From contig NZ_CP066784.1 in assembly GCF_028751195.1 (NCBI RefSeq), forward strand, positions 2,976,001 through 3,040,000: 64,000 nt of DNA, written 5' to 3'. This document shows, in pieces, positions 19,365-28,866 of the stretch. Made by a program: the position numbers and the translations under genes. Source of the stretch: Alicyclobacillus sp. ALC3. GTDB taxonomy: Bacteria; Bacillota; Bacilli; Alicyclobacillales; Alicyclobacillaceae. How positions within the stretch are numbered: the first letter of the stretch is position 1; every line of letters begins with the position of its first letter. The notes beneath the pieces were generated by a model. That model was given only the letters and a program-made list of their open reading frames with translations, was not told where the DNA came from and made no database searches.

Positions 19365-19489
19365 GAAACAGCAGCGGGGGTGGACAGCTGCGGCACTGTG
19401 GACAGCTGATGGTAGACCACTGATGGTGGACTGTTCACGAAAAATCTCCACCGAGTCTAGACAGTCCTATCCCAGGCGCAGCGTGTTTT

Positions 19490-19533
19490 ACTAGTAAGCG
19501 CCCCTCACTCGACCGTGAGGGGCGCTTACTAGT
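19490..19533 (+). repeat. Perfect 19-bp inverted repeat with 6-base loop
   Basis: The arms run 19490-19508 and 19515-19533 and begin ACTAGTAAGCGCC; all 19 positions pair, with loop TCGACC. It lies after the transglutaminase gene and about 80 bases before pepF. It would make a very stable hairpin, but no run of T follows on either strand, so it is not a standard intrinsic terminator. The stretch before it (19365-19440) has several TGTGGAC/GGTGGAC copies. Confidence 0.85.
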
Positions 19534-19613
19534 GTGATAGACTACAAGCAAGCATGCAGACGGGCCACCGCGTACCACGCGCACAAGGGACCTGTTTTGA
19601 GGAGGCGCACGCT

Positions 19614-21431
19614 TTGGCAGCGATGAAGAGAAGTGAAATTCCACAAGAGCAAGTGTGGAGCGTGGAGTCGATTTTTGCCGACGAGGCGGCATTTGACGCC
19701 GCCATTGAGCAACTGAACAGCGACATCACAGCGTTGCATCAACACAAGGACACACTCACGCAAGGTGAAGACCAGCTTGCTTCGTTCCTCAAGGCGCGCG
19801 ATGGGGTGCTCGCCGCGACGGAACGCATTTTTGGCTACGCCTTTTTGAAGTTCAGTGAAGACGGAACCGACGCAGCCAACCAAGCACTGCTTGGTCGGGC
19901 GATGCGCGTTGCGCAGACCGTCGAAGAGGAACTGACCGACCTGCGCGACGCCTTGATGACTGTGCCGGCAGAGCGCCTTGAACAGTACGCGAATGCAGAT
20001 GGGCCGGTCGCGACCTATCGCCTTTACCTGACGGAACTTGCGGCAAACCGCCCACACCTACTCGATCCGAAGGCCGAGGCAGCTTTGGCTGCAATGGGCG
20101 AAGCGCTTGGCGCGCCAAGCAACTGGTACCGCACGGTGACGGGCGCAGACATGCGCTATCAGCCAGTCGCGGACGAGGAAGGCAAGGAGTTTTCCGTCAG
20201 CACCTTCGGGTTCATGTTCCGTGTCGAAACCTCGACTGATTTAGAATTCCGCCGCCGCGCCTACGAGTCACTGACGAACGGTTACCGCCCGTACCACAAC
20301 ACGCTCGGGGTCTCACTGGCGACCGAGATCAAACGCAACGTTGCGATGGCAAAACTGCGCGGTTACGATTCCACCGCACAGATGCTCCTGAACGCTGGGG
20401 ACGCTACCGGCACTCCCTCAGACAGTGTGCCAGTGTCGTTTTTCGAACGGGTGCCGGGCGTCATTCTCAAAGAGTTGGCGCCGCACATGCAGCGCTACGC
20501 ACGATTGCGCAGCCGGGTGTGGGGAATCGACAAACTGTCCTTTGCCGACACCAAGGCCCCTGTGCTAAAAGACGCCAATCGCCGCGTCACATGGGACGAA
20601 GTACAGCACCTCATCTCGTCCTCCGTCGAAGTCATGGGCAGCGAGTACAAGGGGATTGTCGAGCGCGCTTTCCGTGAGCGCTGGATTTACCGCGGCGAGA
20701 ACATCGGCAACCTGCAAGGCGCGTACTGCAACTGGGTCCCAGACGTCCACGCCTACGTGTTCGCTCCGTTCCACGGGATTGCGTATGACATGTTCATGAC
20801 GACGCACGAACTCGGCCACGCCGCACATGGCACCTACGCGTATGCAAATCAGGTGCAGCAGAACCGTTCGTCGAGCCGGTTGTTCGTCGAGGCGCCGTCC
20901 ACGTTCAACGAGCATTTGCTCGCGCACTACCTGCGCCAGACGGGCGGCGAAGAGACGCGCCTGCACACGAACTGCCTGCAGTTGTTCACGTTCCATCACA
21001 ACTTTGTCACACACTTGATTGAAGGTGAACTGCTGCGCCGCCTGTACTTGCTGGCGGACGCAGGCGAACCTGTCACGGCGTCGGTCCTCGACCGCGTGCA
21101 ACTTGAGGTCCTCGGCGAGTTCTGGGGTGACACGGTGGAACTCGACGAAGGTGCGGCCATGACGTGGATGCGTCAGGCGCACTACTACAGTGGCCTGTAC
21201 CCGTACACCTACTCGGTCGGTCTCACCGCTTCTACAGTTCTGGCTCAGCGTCTCGCCGCGGGCGAGGACGTTGCTGACACGTGGATCAACGTCCTGAAAC
21301 AGGGCGGTCGAGTGCACGCACTCGACCTGTTCCGCCAGGCTGGTATTGAGATGGACTCCGAGCAGCCGTACAAAGAGGCAGTGGCGTACGTGGGTCGACT
21401 CGTCGACGAACTCGAAGCCGGCCTCTCGTAA
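19614..21431 (+). CDS. pepF: M3-family oligoendopeptidase (PepF-like)
   Basis: A cytosolic zinc metallopeptidase of the thimet/oligoendopeptidase F family, 605 residues. The zinc site HELGH is in MTTHELGHAAHGTYAYAN, and the third ligand is in the downstream FVEAPSTFNEHLLAHYL segment. The C-terminal HYYSGLYPYTYSVGLTAS segment supplies the substrate-positioning Tyr/His. The TTG at 19614 has GAGGAGG at 19599-19605, a better fit than the longer ATG at 19554 or the ATG at 19623. Such enzymes cut short peptides of about 7-20 residues. Confidence 0.92.
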   Translation: MAAMKRSEIPQEQVWSVESIFADEAAFDAAIEQLNSDITALHQHKDTLTQGEDQLASFLKARDGVLAATERIFGYAFLKFSEDGTDAANQALLGRAMRVAQTVEEELTDLRDALMTVPAERLEQYANADGPVATYRLYLTELAANRPHLLDPKAEAALAAMGEALGAPSNWYRTVTGADMRYQPVADEEGKEFSVSTFGFMFRVETSTDLEFRRRAYESLTNGYRPYHNTLGVSLATEIKRNVAMAKLRGYDSTAQMLLNAGDATGTPSDSVPVSFFERVPGVILKELAPHMQRYARLRSRVWGIDKLSFADTKAPVLKDANRRVTWDEVQHLISSSVEVMGSEYKGIVERAFRERWIYRGENIGNLQGAYCNWVPDVHAYVFAPFHGIAYDMFMTTHELGHAAHGTYAYANQVQQNRSSSRLFVEAPSTFNEHLLAHYLRQTGGEETRLHTNCLQLFTFHHNFVTHLIEGELLRRLYLLADAGEPVTASVLDRVQLEVLGEFWGDTVELDEGAAMTWMRQAHYYSGLYPYTYSVGLTASTVLAQRLAAGEDVADTWINVLKQGGRVHALDLFRQAGIEMDSEQPYKEAVAYVGRLVDELEAGLS

Positions 21432-21559
21432 GTTGGCGCGACGGCCCATCGTCGTGGCCTCGCCGTGTGCATCCATGTGCCGACAATTGAGGCCCACGCG
21501 AGGCCGATGCGAGGCGTTGCGATGGCAGAACGAGGTTTGAAGCAGAACAGCACGCGCTG

Positions 21560-21630
21560 TAACTCGTATAACGCCGGGAATTGGCCCGGCAGTCTCTACC
21601 GGGCGACCGGAATCGCCTGACTACGAGAGG
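21560..21630 (+). promoter_or_regulatory. Guanine riboswitch aptamer (purine riboswitch)
   Basis: The sequence matches the three-way-junction purine aptamer. P1 pairs CTCGTA (21564-21569) with TACGAG (21622-21627). P2 is GCCGGG/CCCGGC with an AATTGG loop, and the central TCTACCGGGC runs into P3. In the J3/1 segment GACTACG the specificity base (C74 in the B. subtilis xpt numbering) is C, which predicts guanine or hypoxanthine rather than adenine. The U at position 51 of the TCTACC core is also present. Confidence 0.95.
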
Positions 21631-21634
21631 ATGA

Positions 21635-21703
21635 CCCGCACCCCTCGTATGTGTACATTCATGTGTGCACACCTTATGCGGATGAGGAGGTGCGGGCTTT
21701 TTT
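21635..21703 (+). terminator. Riboswitch expression platform: terminator versus antiterminator
   Basis: CCCGCACC (21635-21642) pairs with GGTGCGGG (21689-21696), followed by C and TTTTTT (21698-21703), an intrinsic terminator. The competing antiterminator would pair the P1 3' strand TACGAGAGG (21622-21630) with CCCCTCGTA (21641-21649), consuming part of the terminator arm. Guanine binding should hold P1 together, release the terminator arm and stop transcription before guaA. Confidence 0.88.
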
Positions 21704-21755
21704 CGCTAGACAGGGTGAGAACGAAGCAAGTCGTTGTAGAAAAGGGAGGACCTTG

Positions 21756-23363
21756 ATGAACGTGTCGAACCCGCACCTTGCCGGTGCCCCAGACAACCGT
21801 ACCGCTGACAGCGCGCTGCACTTAGCGAAAGCCCACGAGGAAGTCGTCGTGATTGACTTCGGCGGTCAGTACAATCAGTTAATCGCGCGGCGCATCCGTG
21901 AGCTGCAGGTGTTTAGCGAACTGTTGCCGCCAACCGTGACGGCCGCAGAGCTTGCAACGCGCAACTTAAAAGGCATCGTGTTCAGCGGTGGACCGAACAG
22001 CGTGTTCGCACCGGGAGCGCCGGACATTGACCCGGCCGTGTACGAGCTCGGCGTGCCAATCCTCGGCATTTGCTACGGCATGCAACTGCTCGGCAAGCGG
22101 TTTGCGGCGCAGGTCGCACGCGATCACGTCCGTGAATACGGCCGTGCAACGCTGCAGGTCGACCCGGCTGCGAGTGCGCTGTTTCGCGACCTGCCGCAGA
22201 CACAGTCGGTGTGGATGAGCCACAGCGACGTGGTCACGGGCGTGCCGGACGGATTTCACTGCGATGCAACGACGACTTCTGGCACCATAGCGGCGATGAG
22301 TGATGTCGCTCGCAGCCTCTACGCTGTGCAGTTTCACCCGGAAGTGCGGCACAGCGAACACGGGCAGGCGATTCTCTCCAACTTCCTGTTCGAGGTGTGC
22401 GGCTGCCGCGGCGAGTGGACGATGGCCAACCTGGTCGACGAAGCCATCGAGAGCATCCGCCAGGCGGTTGGCTCTGCCAACGTCCTCTGCGCGCTGTCCG
22501 GTGGTGTCGACTCTTCCGTCGCAGCAGCGCTCGTCCACCGGGCCATTGGCAGTCAGTTGACAGCAGTGTTTGTCGATCACGGTCTCCTTCGCAAAGGCGA
22601 ATCCGACGCGGTAATGGGGACGCTCGGCGGCCAACTCGGCATCGATGTCGTGCGCGTTGACGCGTCCGAGCGGTTCCTCGGCAAGTTGGATGGTGTTCGT
22701 GATCCGGAGCGCAAGCGCAAAATCATCGGCGAGGAGTTCATCCGCGTCTTTGAAGCTGAGTCAGAACGTCTCGGCCCGTTCGACTACCTCGTGCAAGGGA
22801 CGCTGTACACCGACGTGATCGAAAGTGGAACTGCGACAGCCGCCACCATCAAGTCGCACCATAACGTCGGCGGGCTGCCGGAGGACATCAAGTTTTCCGT
22901 GATTGAGCCGCTGCGCGAACTGTTTAAGGACGAGGTGCGCGCGCTCGGAGAGACGCTCGGGCTGCCTTCTGCCCTCGTCTGGCGGCAGCCATTCCCAGGG
23001 CCTGGACTCGCCATCCGCATTATGGGCGAAGTGACTGCGGACAAGCTGGTCACCGTGCGAGACTCGGACGCCATCCTGCGTGATGAGATCGCGAAAGCCG
23101 GACTCGAGCGCGAAGTCTGGCAGTACTTCACGGTTCTGACTGGCGTGCAGAGTGTAGGCGTGATGGGGGATGAGCGAACGTACGCGCACACCATCGCGAT
23201 CCGCGCCGTCGTGTCGCAGGAGGGCATGACCGCGGACTGGGCACGCCTGCCTTACGACGTGCTCGAGCGGATTTCAACCCGCATCGTCAACGAAGTCAAG
23301 GACATCAACCGTGTGGTCTACGACATCACGTCCAAGCCGCCTGCGACAATCGAGTGGGAGTAA
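21756..23363 (+). CDS. guaA: GMP synthase (glutamine-hydrolysing)
   Basis: GuaA aminates XMP to GMP using glutamine. The N-terminal class I amidotransferase domain has the catalytic cysteine in [11 protein letters not shown] and the His-x-Glu in VQFHPEV. The ATP pyrophosphatase domain has the PP-loop [15 protein letters not shown], and the C-terminal dimerisation domain ends with KPPATIEWE. The ATG at 21756 has GGGAGG 7 bases upstream; the open frame further upstream runs through the riboswitch terminator. At 535 residues it carries about 20 extra N-terminal residues over the family average. It is the only gene of its riboswitch-controlled unit. Confidence 0.97.
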   Translation: MNVSNPHLAGAPDNRTADSALHLAKAHEEVVVIDFGGQYNQLIARRIRELQVFSELLPPTVTAAELATRNLKGIVFSGGPNSVFAPGAPDIDPAVYELGVPILGICYGMQLLGKRFAAQVARDHVREYGRATLQVDPAASALFRDLPQTQSVWMSHSDVVTGVPDGFHCDATTTSGTIAAMSDVARSLYAVQFHPEVRHSEHGQAILSNFLFEVCGCRGEWTMANLVDEAIESIRQAVGSANVLCALSGGVDSSVAAALVHRAIGSQLTAVFVDHGLLRKGESDAVMGTLGGQLGIDVVRVDASERFLGKLDGVRDPERKRKIIGEEFIRVFEAESERLGPFDYLVQGTLYTDVIESGTATAATIKSHHNVGGLPEDIKFSVIEPLRELFKDEVRALGETLGLPSALVWRQPFPGPGLAIRIMGEVTADKLVTVRDSDAILRDEIAKAGLEREVWQYFTVLTGVQSVGVMGDERTYAHTIAIRAVVSQEGMTADWARLPYDVLERISTRIVNEVKDINRVVYDITSKPPATIEWE

Positions 23364-23447
23364 AGTGACGTTACCGCCGTTGCCAGTCTGCAGCGCGTGT
23401 ACCGCAGGCGACGGGCTTCGGTGTAGGTGAGTGTCGAGCGCTAGGCG

Positions 23448-24518
23448 TCAGGTCTGCGACCTGCGCCCGCGCGACACCCACAGGTGCTGCATCGAACTGA
23501 TGACGGTGCCCCACACAAGCCCGCTCGTCACTGCGGTGCCAAAGTGGAAATACAGAGGCAATCGGTTGCCAAACAGTGTGACATTGTTGAGGAAGGGCCC
23601 ACTCGTCAATGGCGTGTTTCCGCCGTGGAGGAACGGTAGCGCAGACACCACGGCGTGTAATACGACACCGACAAAGCGCGCGGCCAGTCCGAGGACGACG
23701 TACCACAGGTAGAATGGGCCAGAGATGAGCGGTGCAAGTGGTGCGATGAAGACGATCAGCGCATCCGTCGCAAGGACAAGCACAGGCCAGTACCAGCGCA
23801 CACGAACGACGCGCGACAACAAGGCGTACAGAGCGTCCATGAGGAAGACGGCCAGCGTCGGTAACGTGAAGAAGATGAAAAACCTGCGAAAGGCGCGACT
23901 GCGCCAGCGCACTGCAAAGGGCCGAACAACGCGGTCTTGCACACTGGCTTTCGCGTCGGTCGCGAGCGTCGACAGCGGCGGGACATCACTGTTCGCGGCT
24001 GGTTCAGCGCGGACGTCGCGCCGACCTTGGCTGGTTTCGTCGTCGTACGCCTCGTCGTACTCGTCATCAAACTCACCGTGCACTTGTTCATCGTCGGGGA
24101 AAAGCCACGCCTCCCAGCGGGCTTTTAGTCCGTCCAGCGCGCCCTGAACACCGGTCCGCTGCGGTTTCCGAGGCGGGACAGAAGTTGGCCATCCTTCCAG
24201 GGAGACGGCACGTTCGTCCACCTGACTGTCAACGGTTTGCAGGTCGTCGTCTCCAAATTCGTTCGTTTGCAGGTTGTAGTCAGCGAGACCTGCAAACTGG
24301 GGGGCGGCGGTAGCGGCCGAGGCTGGTTGATCAAATGCAGGGGGTTTGGAATGGCTGCGGCGCACTACCGTGCAGAAGGCGAGCGCCGACTCAAATTCGT
24401 CGCGGCTGTAGCGTCGCTGGTAGAGCTGCGGATCCCTCGTATCAAAACCGTCGAGGTCAACGATGTAGAGACCGTATTCCTGCTCCCACTCAGAAATCGT
24501 CTTTGGTGTTTCTGTCAT
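23448..24518 (-). CDS. Uncharacterised membrane protein
   Basis: I do not recognise this 356-residue protein. The first 60 residues (EWEQEYGLYIVDLDGFDTRDP, then RRYSRDEFESALAFCTV) look like a compact folded domain. Residues 60-195 are polar and acidic, with an Asp/Glu/Tyr-rich stretch near 145-160, probably disordered and cytoplasmic. From about 205 there are four or more hydrophobic segments (FFIFFTLPTLAVFLMDALYALL, YWPVLVLATDALIVFIAPLAPLI and others). The ATG has GGAGG about 8 bases upstream on its strand. It converges on guaA and is divergent from purE. No catalytic motif is visible. Confidence 0.7.
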   Translation of the reverse strand: MTETPKTISEWEQEYGLYIVDLDGFDTRDPQLYQRRYSRDEFESALAFCTVVRRSHSKPPAFDQPASAATAAPQFAGLADYNLQTNEFGDDDLQTVDSQVDERAVSLEGWPTSVPPRKPQRTGVQGALDGLKARWEAWLFPDDEQVHGEFDDEYDEAYDDETSQGRRDVRAEPAANSDVPPLSTLATDAKASVQDRVVRPFAVRWRSRAFRRFFIFFTLPTLAVFLMDALYALLSRVVRVRWYWPVLVLATDALIVFIAPLAPLISGPFYLWYVVLGLAARFVGVVLHAVVSALPFLHGGNTPLTSGPFLNNVTLFGNRLPLYFHFGTAVTSGLVWGTVISSMQHLWVSRGRRSQT

Positions 24519-24896
24519 GGTCAGGCCTCCGTTCGTAACCAGGTTGGGCTAGGCACAGTGGGCGACAAATCAGTTTGTGTTGTAGGGTGCAAAGCGCCGT
24601 ACCCCGAAACAGACAGGGATGCCGGCGCAACCTACACCGTTCATACCACAAATCCGAGTGCGCGACAACGCCAAAAGACGTGTAGGAAGAGCTGGGACGA
24701 GGGCGAGGGCGAGGGGGTGGATAGGGGTGGATAAGGACACTGGTGTCGCTAACGGCCTGAACAGGGTGCCGGAGCGAGCGTCGTAGTGTCGAAAATGTAG
24801 CTTAGCGGTCGCACCGTGCGCAGATTCATGCCTCAAGCGCCCCGCGCGAGCGGCCCACCGAGCCGCGCAGCCGTCCGCCATCGCACCTCCATCACA

Positions 24897-24938
24897 AACA
24901 CGAACGATTTTGTGTGTTTTATGTTAAACGTTCGTATT
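24897..24938 (+). promoter_or_regulatory. Paired PurR-box-like sites upstream of purE
   Basis: CGAAC at 24901-24905 and its inverted partner GTTCG at 24930-24934 sit in AT-rich flanks; the symmetric 7-mers ACGAACG (24900-24906) and CGTTCGT (24929-24935) are exact complements. Two inverted CGAAC-centred boxes separated by about 15 bases upstream of purE is the arrangement recognised by the Bacillota PurR repressor. They end six bases before the -35 element. The rest of the 24519-24896 gap holds only a G-rich stretch around 24695-24735. Confidence 0.75.
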
Positions 24939-24943
24939 TTCCA

Positions 24944-24973
24944 TTGACACACGCCTTTTTGGCTCGCTAGACT
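24944..24973 (+). promoter_or_regulatory. Promoter of the purine operon
   Basis: TTGACA (24944-24949) and TAGACT (24968-24973) are separated by 18 bases, about 30 bases before the purE start. The -35 is a perfect consensus match and the -10 is moderate. Confidence 0.7.
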
Positions 24974-25004
24974 GAAACAGACAAGAGGCGAGGAGGGGAA
25001 GCTT

Positions 25005-25490
25005 GTGCAACCGTTGGTTGGTGTCATCATGGGTAGTCGGTCCGATTGGGACACCATGGCCCATACCTGTCAGGTCCTCGAAGAGCTTGCCATTCCGTAC
25101 GAAAAACGTGTCGTATCGGCTCACCGTACGCCGGACTTGATGTTCTCTTACGCAGAAGGTGCCGAGGCGCGGGGCTTGGAGGTTATCGTCGCCGGAGCTG
25201 GCGGCGCTGCACACCTGCCCGGCATGGTGGCTGCGAAGACTCTCATCCCGGTCATCGGTGTACCCGTTTTGACGTCCACGCTCCACGGCGTGGACTCTTT
25301 GTATTCCATTGTGCAGATGCCAGGTGGCGTTCCCGTCGCAACCGTTGCGATTGGTCGGGCCGGTGCAGTCAACGCGGGGCTGTTGGCCGCCGAAATCCTC
25401 GGTATCAAGTACCCCGATGTGCGTGCGCGCCTAGCTGAGCGGCGCGCACGGACGCTGCAGGAAGTGGTGGAAAACAGTGACCTCGACTGA
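25005..25490 (+). CDS. purE: N5-carboxyaminoimidazole ribonucleotide mutase PurE
   Basis: PurE moves the carboxyl group of N5-CAIR to C4, giving CAIR. The 161-residue protein begins [14 protein letters not shown], with the substrate-binding GSRSD loop, and continues [27 protein letters not shown] and LPVIGVPV-type segments typical of class I PurE. The GTG start follows GAGGAGGGG at 4-5 bases. It is the first gene of the purE-K-B-C-S-Q-L-F-M-N-H-D operon and overlaps purK by 14 bases. Confidence 0.97.
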   Translation: MQPLVGVIMGSRSDWDTMAHTCQVLEELAIPYEKRVVSAHRTPDLMFSYAEGAEARGLEVIVAGAGGAAHLPGMVAAKTLIPVIGVPVLTSTLHGVDSLYSIVQMPGGVPVATVAIGRAGAVNAGLLAAEILGIKYPDVRARLAERRARTLQEVVENSDLD

Positions 25491-26700
25491 GATGGGGCGA
25501 GTTATCCTGCCAGGGTCGACCATCGGGATTCTTGGGGGTGGTCAACTCGGCCGCATGATCGCGCTCGAAGGCCGCCGCATGGGTTACCGTTTCGTCACAC
25601 TCGACCCGACGCCTGACTGCCCGTGCGCGCAGGTTTCCGACCGGCAGATTGTCGCAGCCTACGACGACGTTGCTGCGGCAGAAGAACTGGCCCGGTCGTG
25701 TGACGTCATCACATACGAGTTCGAGAACGTGAGTCACGAAGTTGCAGCGACGCTCGCCCAACAAGCCTACGTCCCGCAGGGGAGCCGCCTGCTTTGGACA
25801 ACCCAGCACCGCGTGCGCGAGAAGTCGACGCTGGCTGCTGCGGGCGTTGACGTGACACCGTTTCACCCTGTCGAATCGTTGGCGGACCTCGAAGCGGCTG
25901 CGGCTACACTTGGGCTGCCGCTGGTGCTCAAAACGAGCACAGGTGGCTACGACGGAAAAGGCCAGTGGCGCATCGACAGCCGCGATGACTTGACTCGCGT
26001 TTGGCGGGAGGCTAGTGGCGTCGTGCAAGCGACCTCTGGCGCCGAGTTGGAGTTTGCCCAGTCGTCGTCGTCCGAGTTAGCCGGACAGCCGGAGTGGGAT
26101 GTGCCTTTCATCGCAGAAGCTTGGGTCAATCTCGAGTGTGAGCTCTCCGCCGTGGTCGCCCGCAGTCCGCAGGGCGAAGTGCGGGTCTTTCCAGTCGCGG
26201 AGAATGAGCACAAAAACCACATTCTCCACTTGTCCATCGTCCCTGCCCGCGTGTCAGAAGAGCTGCGGGTGAAGGCCGAGTCGGTGGCGCTGCGCGTCGC
26301 CGAAGCGCTGGATGTCATCGGACTCGTCGCGGTCGAGATGTTTGTGACGAAGGACGGCCAGCTCTACGTCAACGAATTGGCGCCGCGCCCGCATAACTCC
26401 GGGCATTATACCTACGACGCCTGCGCGACGTCACAGTTTGAACAGCACGTTCGGGCAATCTGCAATCTGCCGCTTGGCGATGTGACCCTGTGGTCACCCG
26501 TGGTGATGGTGAACGTGCTTGGACAGCACCTGGAAGCGGCCGTCGAAGCGGCCGGTTATTTACCGCCAAACGCAAAGCTACATCTATATGGCAAGGCGAA
26601 GGCTGCGGTCAATCGCAAGATGGGTCATCTCACTGTGCTCGGTTCGTCTGTAGACGCGGCGCTGCAACAAATCGAGGCGCTCGGCATCTGGAGCGAGTGA
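25477..26700 (+). CDS. purK: 5-(carboxyamino)imidazole ribonucleotide synthase PurK
   Basis: This ATP-grasp enzyme makes N5-CAIR from AIR, bicarbonate and ATP. The N-terminal domain has [20 protein letters not shown], the central lobe [18 protein letters not shown] and the ATP-grasp core [19 protein letters not shown], and the metal-binding end is [17 protein letters not shown]. The GTG at 25477 inside the end of purE has a GGTGGA site; an ATG at 25492 is the alternative. Length, 407 residues, is slightly above normal. Confidence 0.95.
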   Translation: MTSTEMGRVILPGSTIGILGGGQLGRMIALEGRRMGYRFVTLDPTPDCPCAQVSDRQIVAAYDDVAAAEELARSCDVITYEFENVSHEVAATLAQQAYVPQGSRLLWTTQHRVREKSTLAAAGVDVTPFHPVESLADLEAAAATLGLPLVLKTSTGGYDGKGQWRIDSRDDLTRVWREASGVVQATSGAELEFAQSSSSELAGQPEWDVPFIAEAWVNLECELSAVVARSPQGEVRVFPVAENEHKNHILHLSIVPARVSEELRVKAESVALRVAEALDVIGLVAVEMFVTKDGQLYVNELAPRPHNSGHYTYDACATSQFEQHVRAICNLPLGDVTLWSPVVMVNVLGQHLEAAVEAAGYLPPNAKLHLYGKAKAAVNRKMGHLTVLGSSVDAALQQIEALGIWSE

Positions 26701-26783
26701 GAGAGCTTGGTCGGCTTGACAGGCCTTCAAGGCCCGGGCCGAGTTCGGACTTCGCACCTGGAGTGAAGGATGGAGGAGATAAC

Positions 26784-28076
26784 GTGATCGACCGCTATAC
26801 TCGCCCGGAAATGGGCCAACTGTGGACTTTAGACCAGAGATTTCACTGGTGGTTGCAAGTGGAGATTCTGGCGACGGAAGCGTGGGCAGAGCTCGGTGTG
26901 GTGCCGCGCGAAGACGCGCAGGCCATTCGCGAGAAAGCGAGCTACGACGTCGACCGCATTCTCAAAGTCGAGCAACAGACACGCCATGATGTCGTCGCCT
27001 TTACGCGGGTTGTGTCCGAGTCCCTTGGTCCGGAGAAGAAGTGGGTGCACTACGGCCTGACCTCCACGGATGTAGTGGACACGGCACTCTCGGCGCAGAT
27101 TCAGCAGGCAGTGAAGCTGATCCGCAACGACCTGACCACGCTGATTGAGACGGTTCGCGTGCTCGCAGGCAAACACAGGCACACGGTGATGATGGGTCGC
27201 ACGCACGGTGTCCACGCGGAACCCACGACGTTTGGCCTGAAGGTGGGACTGTGGTATGCGGAGCTGGTACGTGACCTCGAACGCTTTGATGCCGCTTCCG
27301 AACGGATGCGCTACGGGAAAATTTCGGGCGCCGTCGGCACCTACGCCAATGTCGATCCCGCTGTCGAACAGTACGTCTGCGACCACCTCGGCCTGAAGCC
27401 GGCGCTCATCAGCACGCAGACGCTGCAGCGCGATCGCCATGCGGAGTTCATCTTTACGATTGGGCTCATCGGGACGACGTTGGACAAGATCGCGACCGAG
27501 ATTCGCGCCTTGCAGAAGTCCGAAGTCCGCGAATTGGAGGAGCCGTTCTACCAGGGCCAGAAGGGCTCGTCGGCGATGCCGCACAAGCGCAACCCGGTGT
27601 CGTGCGAGCAGGTGAGCGGTCTCGCCCGCATTTTGCGCGGTTACGTCGTGCCGGGCCTCGAAGACGTGGTGCTGTGGCACGAGCGCGACATCAGCCACTC
27701 CTCGGTCGAGCGCGTGGTCCTGCCGGACGCGACAATTCTCATCGACTACATGCTCAACCGCATGAACCGCATCCTGACCGACCTGCGCGTCTACCCGGAG
27801 AACATGAAGCGCAACATGGACCGCACCTACGGCCTGACCTTCTCGCAACGCGTGCTGACTCGCCTCATCGAGAAAGGTGTAGCCCGCGAAGAGGCGTATG
27901 ACACGGTTCAGCCCTGCGCGATGCAGGCGTGGGAAGAGGGGCGCCCATTCTACGACATCGTCCGCGAGGCGCCGCTTGTCCGAGAGAAGTTGACCGAGGC
28001 TGAGCTGTTGGACTGCTTCGACCCGAGTTGGCACCTCAAGCACGTCGATACGATTCTCGCCCGCCTTGGGATTTGA
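26784..28076 (+). CDS. purB: Adenylosuccinate lyase PurB
   Basis: PurB acts twice in purine synthesis, releasing fumarate from SAICAR and from adenylosuccinate. The 430-residue protein starts MIDRYTRPEMGQLW and has THDVVAF-like (RHDVVAFTR), LTSTDVVDTALS, MGRTHGVHAEPTTFG and the fumarase-superfamily signature GSSAMPHKRNPVSCE with its flexible catalytic loop. GGAGGAG lies before the GTG start. The open frame extends upstream over the end of purK but has no family similarity there. Confidence 0.97.
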   Translation: MIDRYTRPEMGQLWTLDQRFHWWLQVEILATEAWAELGVVPREDAQAIREKASYDVDRILKVEQQTRHDVVAFTRVVSESLGPEKKWVHYGLTSTDVVDTALSAQIQQAVKLIRNDLTTLIETVRVLAGKHRHTVMMGRTHGVHAEPTTFGLKVGLWYAELVRDLERFDAASERMRYGKISGAVGTYANVDPAVEQYVCDHLGLKPALISTQTLQRDRHAEFIFTIGLIGTTLDKIATEIRALQKSEVRELEEPFYQGQKGSSAMPHKRNPVSCEQVSGLARILRGYVVPGLEDVVLWHERDISHSSVERVVLPDATILIDYMLNRMNRILTDLRVYPENMKRNMDRTYGLTFSQRVLTRLIEKGVAREEAYDTVQPCAMQAWEEGRPFYDIVREAPLVREKLTEAELLDCFDPSWHLKHVDTILARLGI

Positions 28077-28135
28077 GTTGCGCATAGTGCGCGCAACTCG
28101 CAGTAATCAATCGGATGTTGAAGGGAGTGGCCCGG

Positions 28136-28861
28136 ATGCCAAGTGTGCAGGTGACCAAGGGACAGCAGCAATACGAGGGCAAGGCGAAGCGAGTGTACGC
28201 GACGGACTCGCCCGATTACTACATTGTTGAGTACAAAGATGACGCGACGGCGTTTAACGGCGAAAAGCGGGGAACCATTTTGGGTAAGGGCGTGATCAAC
28301 AACCAGATGAGCAATCGGTTGTTCGCGCTGCTCGCGGCGCACGGCGTGGCGAACCACTTCGTGGAGGAACTGTCGGAGCGCGAGACGTTGGTGCGGGCTG
28401 TGACGATTGTGCCGATTGAAGTCGTGGTCCGCAACCTCGTTGCCGGCAGTATGGCAAAACGCCTGGGCCTCGAAGAGGGACTTGAGCTCAAGCGGCCGTT
28501 GGTTGAGTTCTACTACAAAGAGGATAGTCTCGGCGACCCCCTCATCACGGCGGAGACTGCGGAAGTGCTTGGCTGGGCGACCGCGGACGAGTTGCAAAAA
28601 ATACAGGAACTGGCGCTGCAGGTGGATGCGGTGCTGCGCGAGTTTCTGAAAGAGCGCGGCGTGATTTTGGTCGACTTCAAACTCGAATTCGGGCGGACGC
28701 GGGACGGCGAGCTTATTCTTGCGGACGAAATTTCACCTGATACCTGCCGGTTCTGGGATGCGGCGACGCGTGAAAAGCTCGACAAGGACCGCTTCCGGCG
28801 CGACTTGGGCGGGGTCGAAGAGGCGTACCACGAGATGATGACAAGAATCAGCGAGGTGTGA
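28136..28861 (+). CDS. purC: SAICAR synthetase PurC
   Basis: PurC joins CAIR and aspartate using ATP. The 241-residue protein shows [11 protein letters not shown] at the N-terminus, [28 protein letters not shown] and the signatures [26 protein letters not shown], which contain the aspartate- and metal-binding residues. The ATG at 28136 has AAGGGAG 8 bases upstream, preferred over the ATG at 28115. Its stop lies 5 bases before the chosen purS start. Confidence 0.97.
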   Translation: MPSVQVTKGQQQYEGKAKRVYATDSPDYYIVEYKDDATAFNGEKRGTILGKGVINNQMSNRLFALLAAHGVANHFVEELSERETLVRAVTIVPIEVVVRNLVAGSMAKRLGLEEGLELKRPLVEFYYKEDSLGDPLITAETAEVLGWATADELQKIQELALQVDAVLREFLKERGVILVDFKLEFGRTRDGELILADEISPDTCRFWDAATREKLDKDRFRRDLGGVEEAYHEMMTRISEV

Positions 28862-28866
28862 TGCAG

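Noticed and set aside
19365-19440. Second DnaA-box cluster from repeated TGTGGAC/GGTGGAC
   Set aside because: None of the copies matches TGTGGATAA closely enough, and the similarity is limited to GTGGAC.
21560-21630. Adenine riboswitch
   Set aside because: The base at the position equivalent to C74/U74 is C (GACTACG), which indicates guanine.
21651-21755. Upstream extension of guaA
   Set aside because: It would translate the riboswitch terminator. The ATG at 21756 has a strong ribosome binding site and fits the family start.
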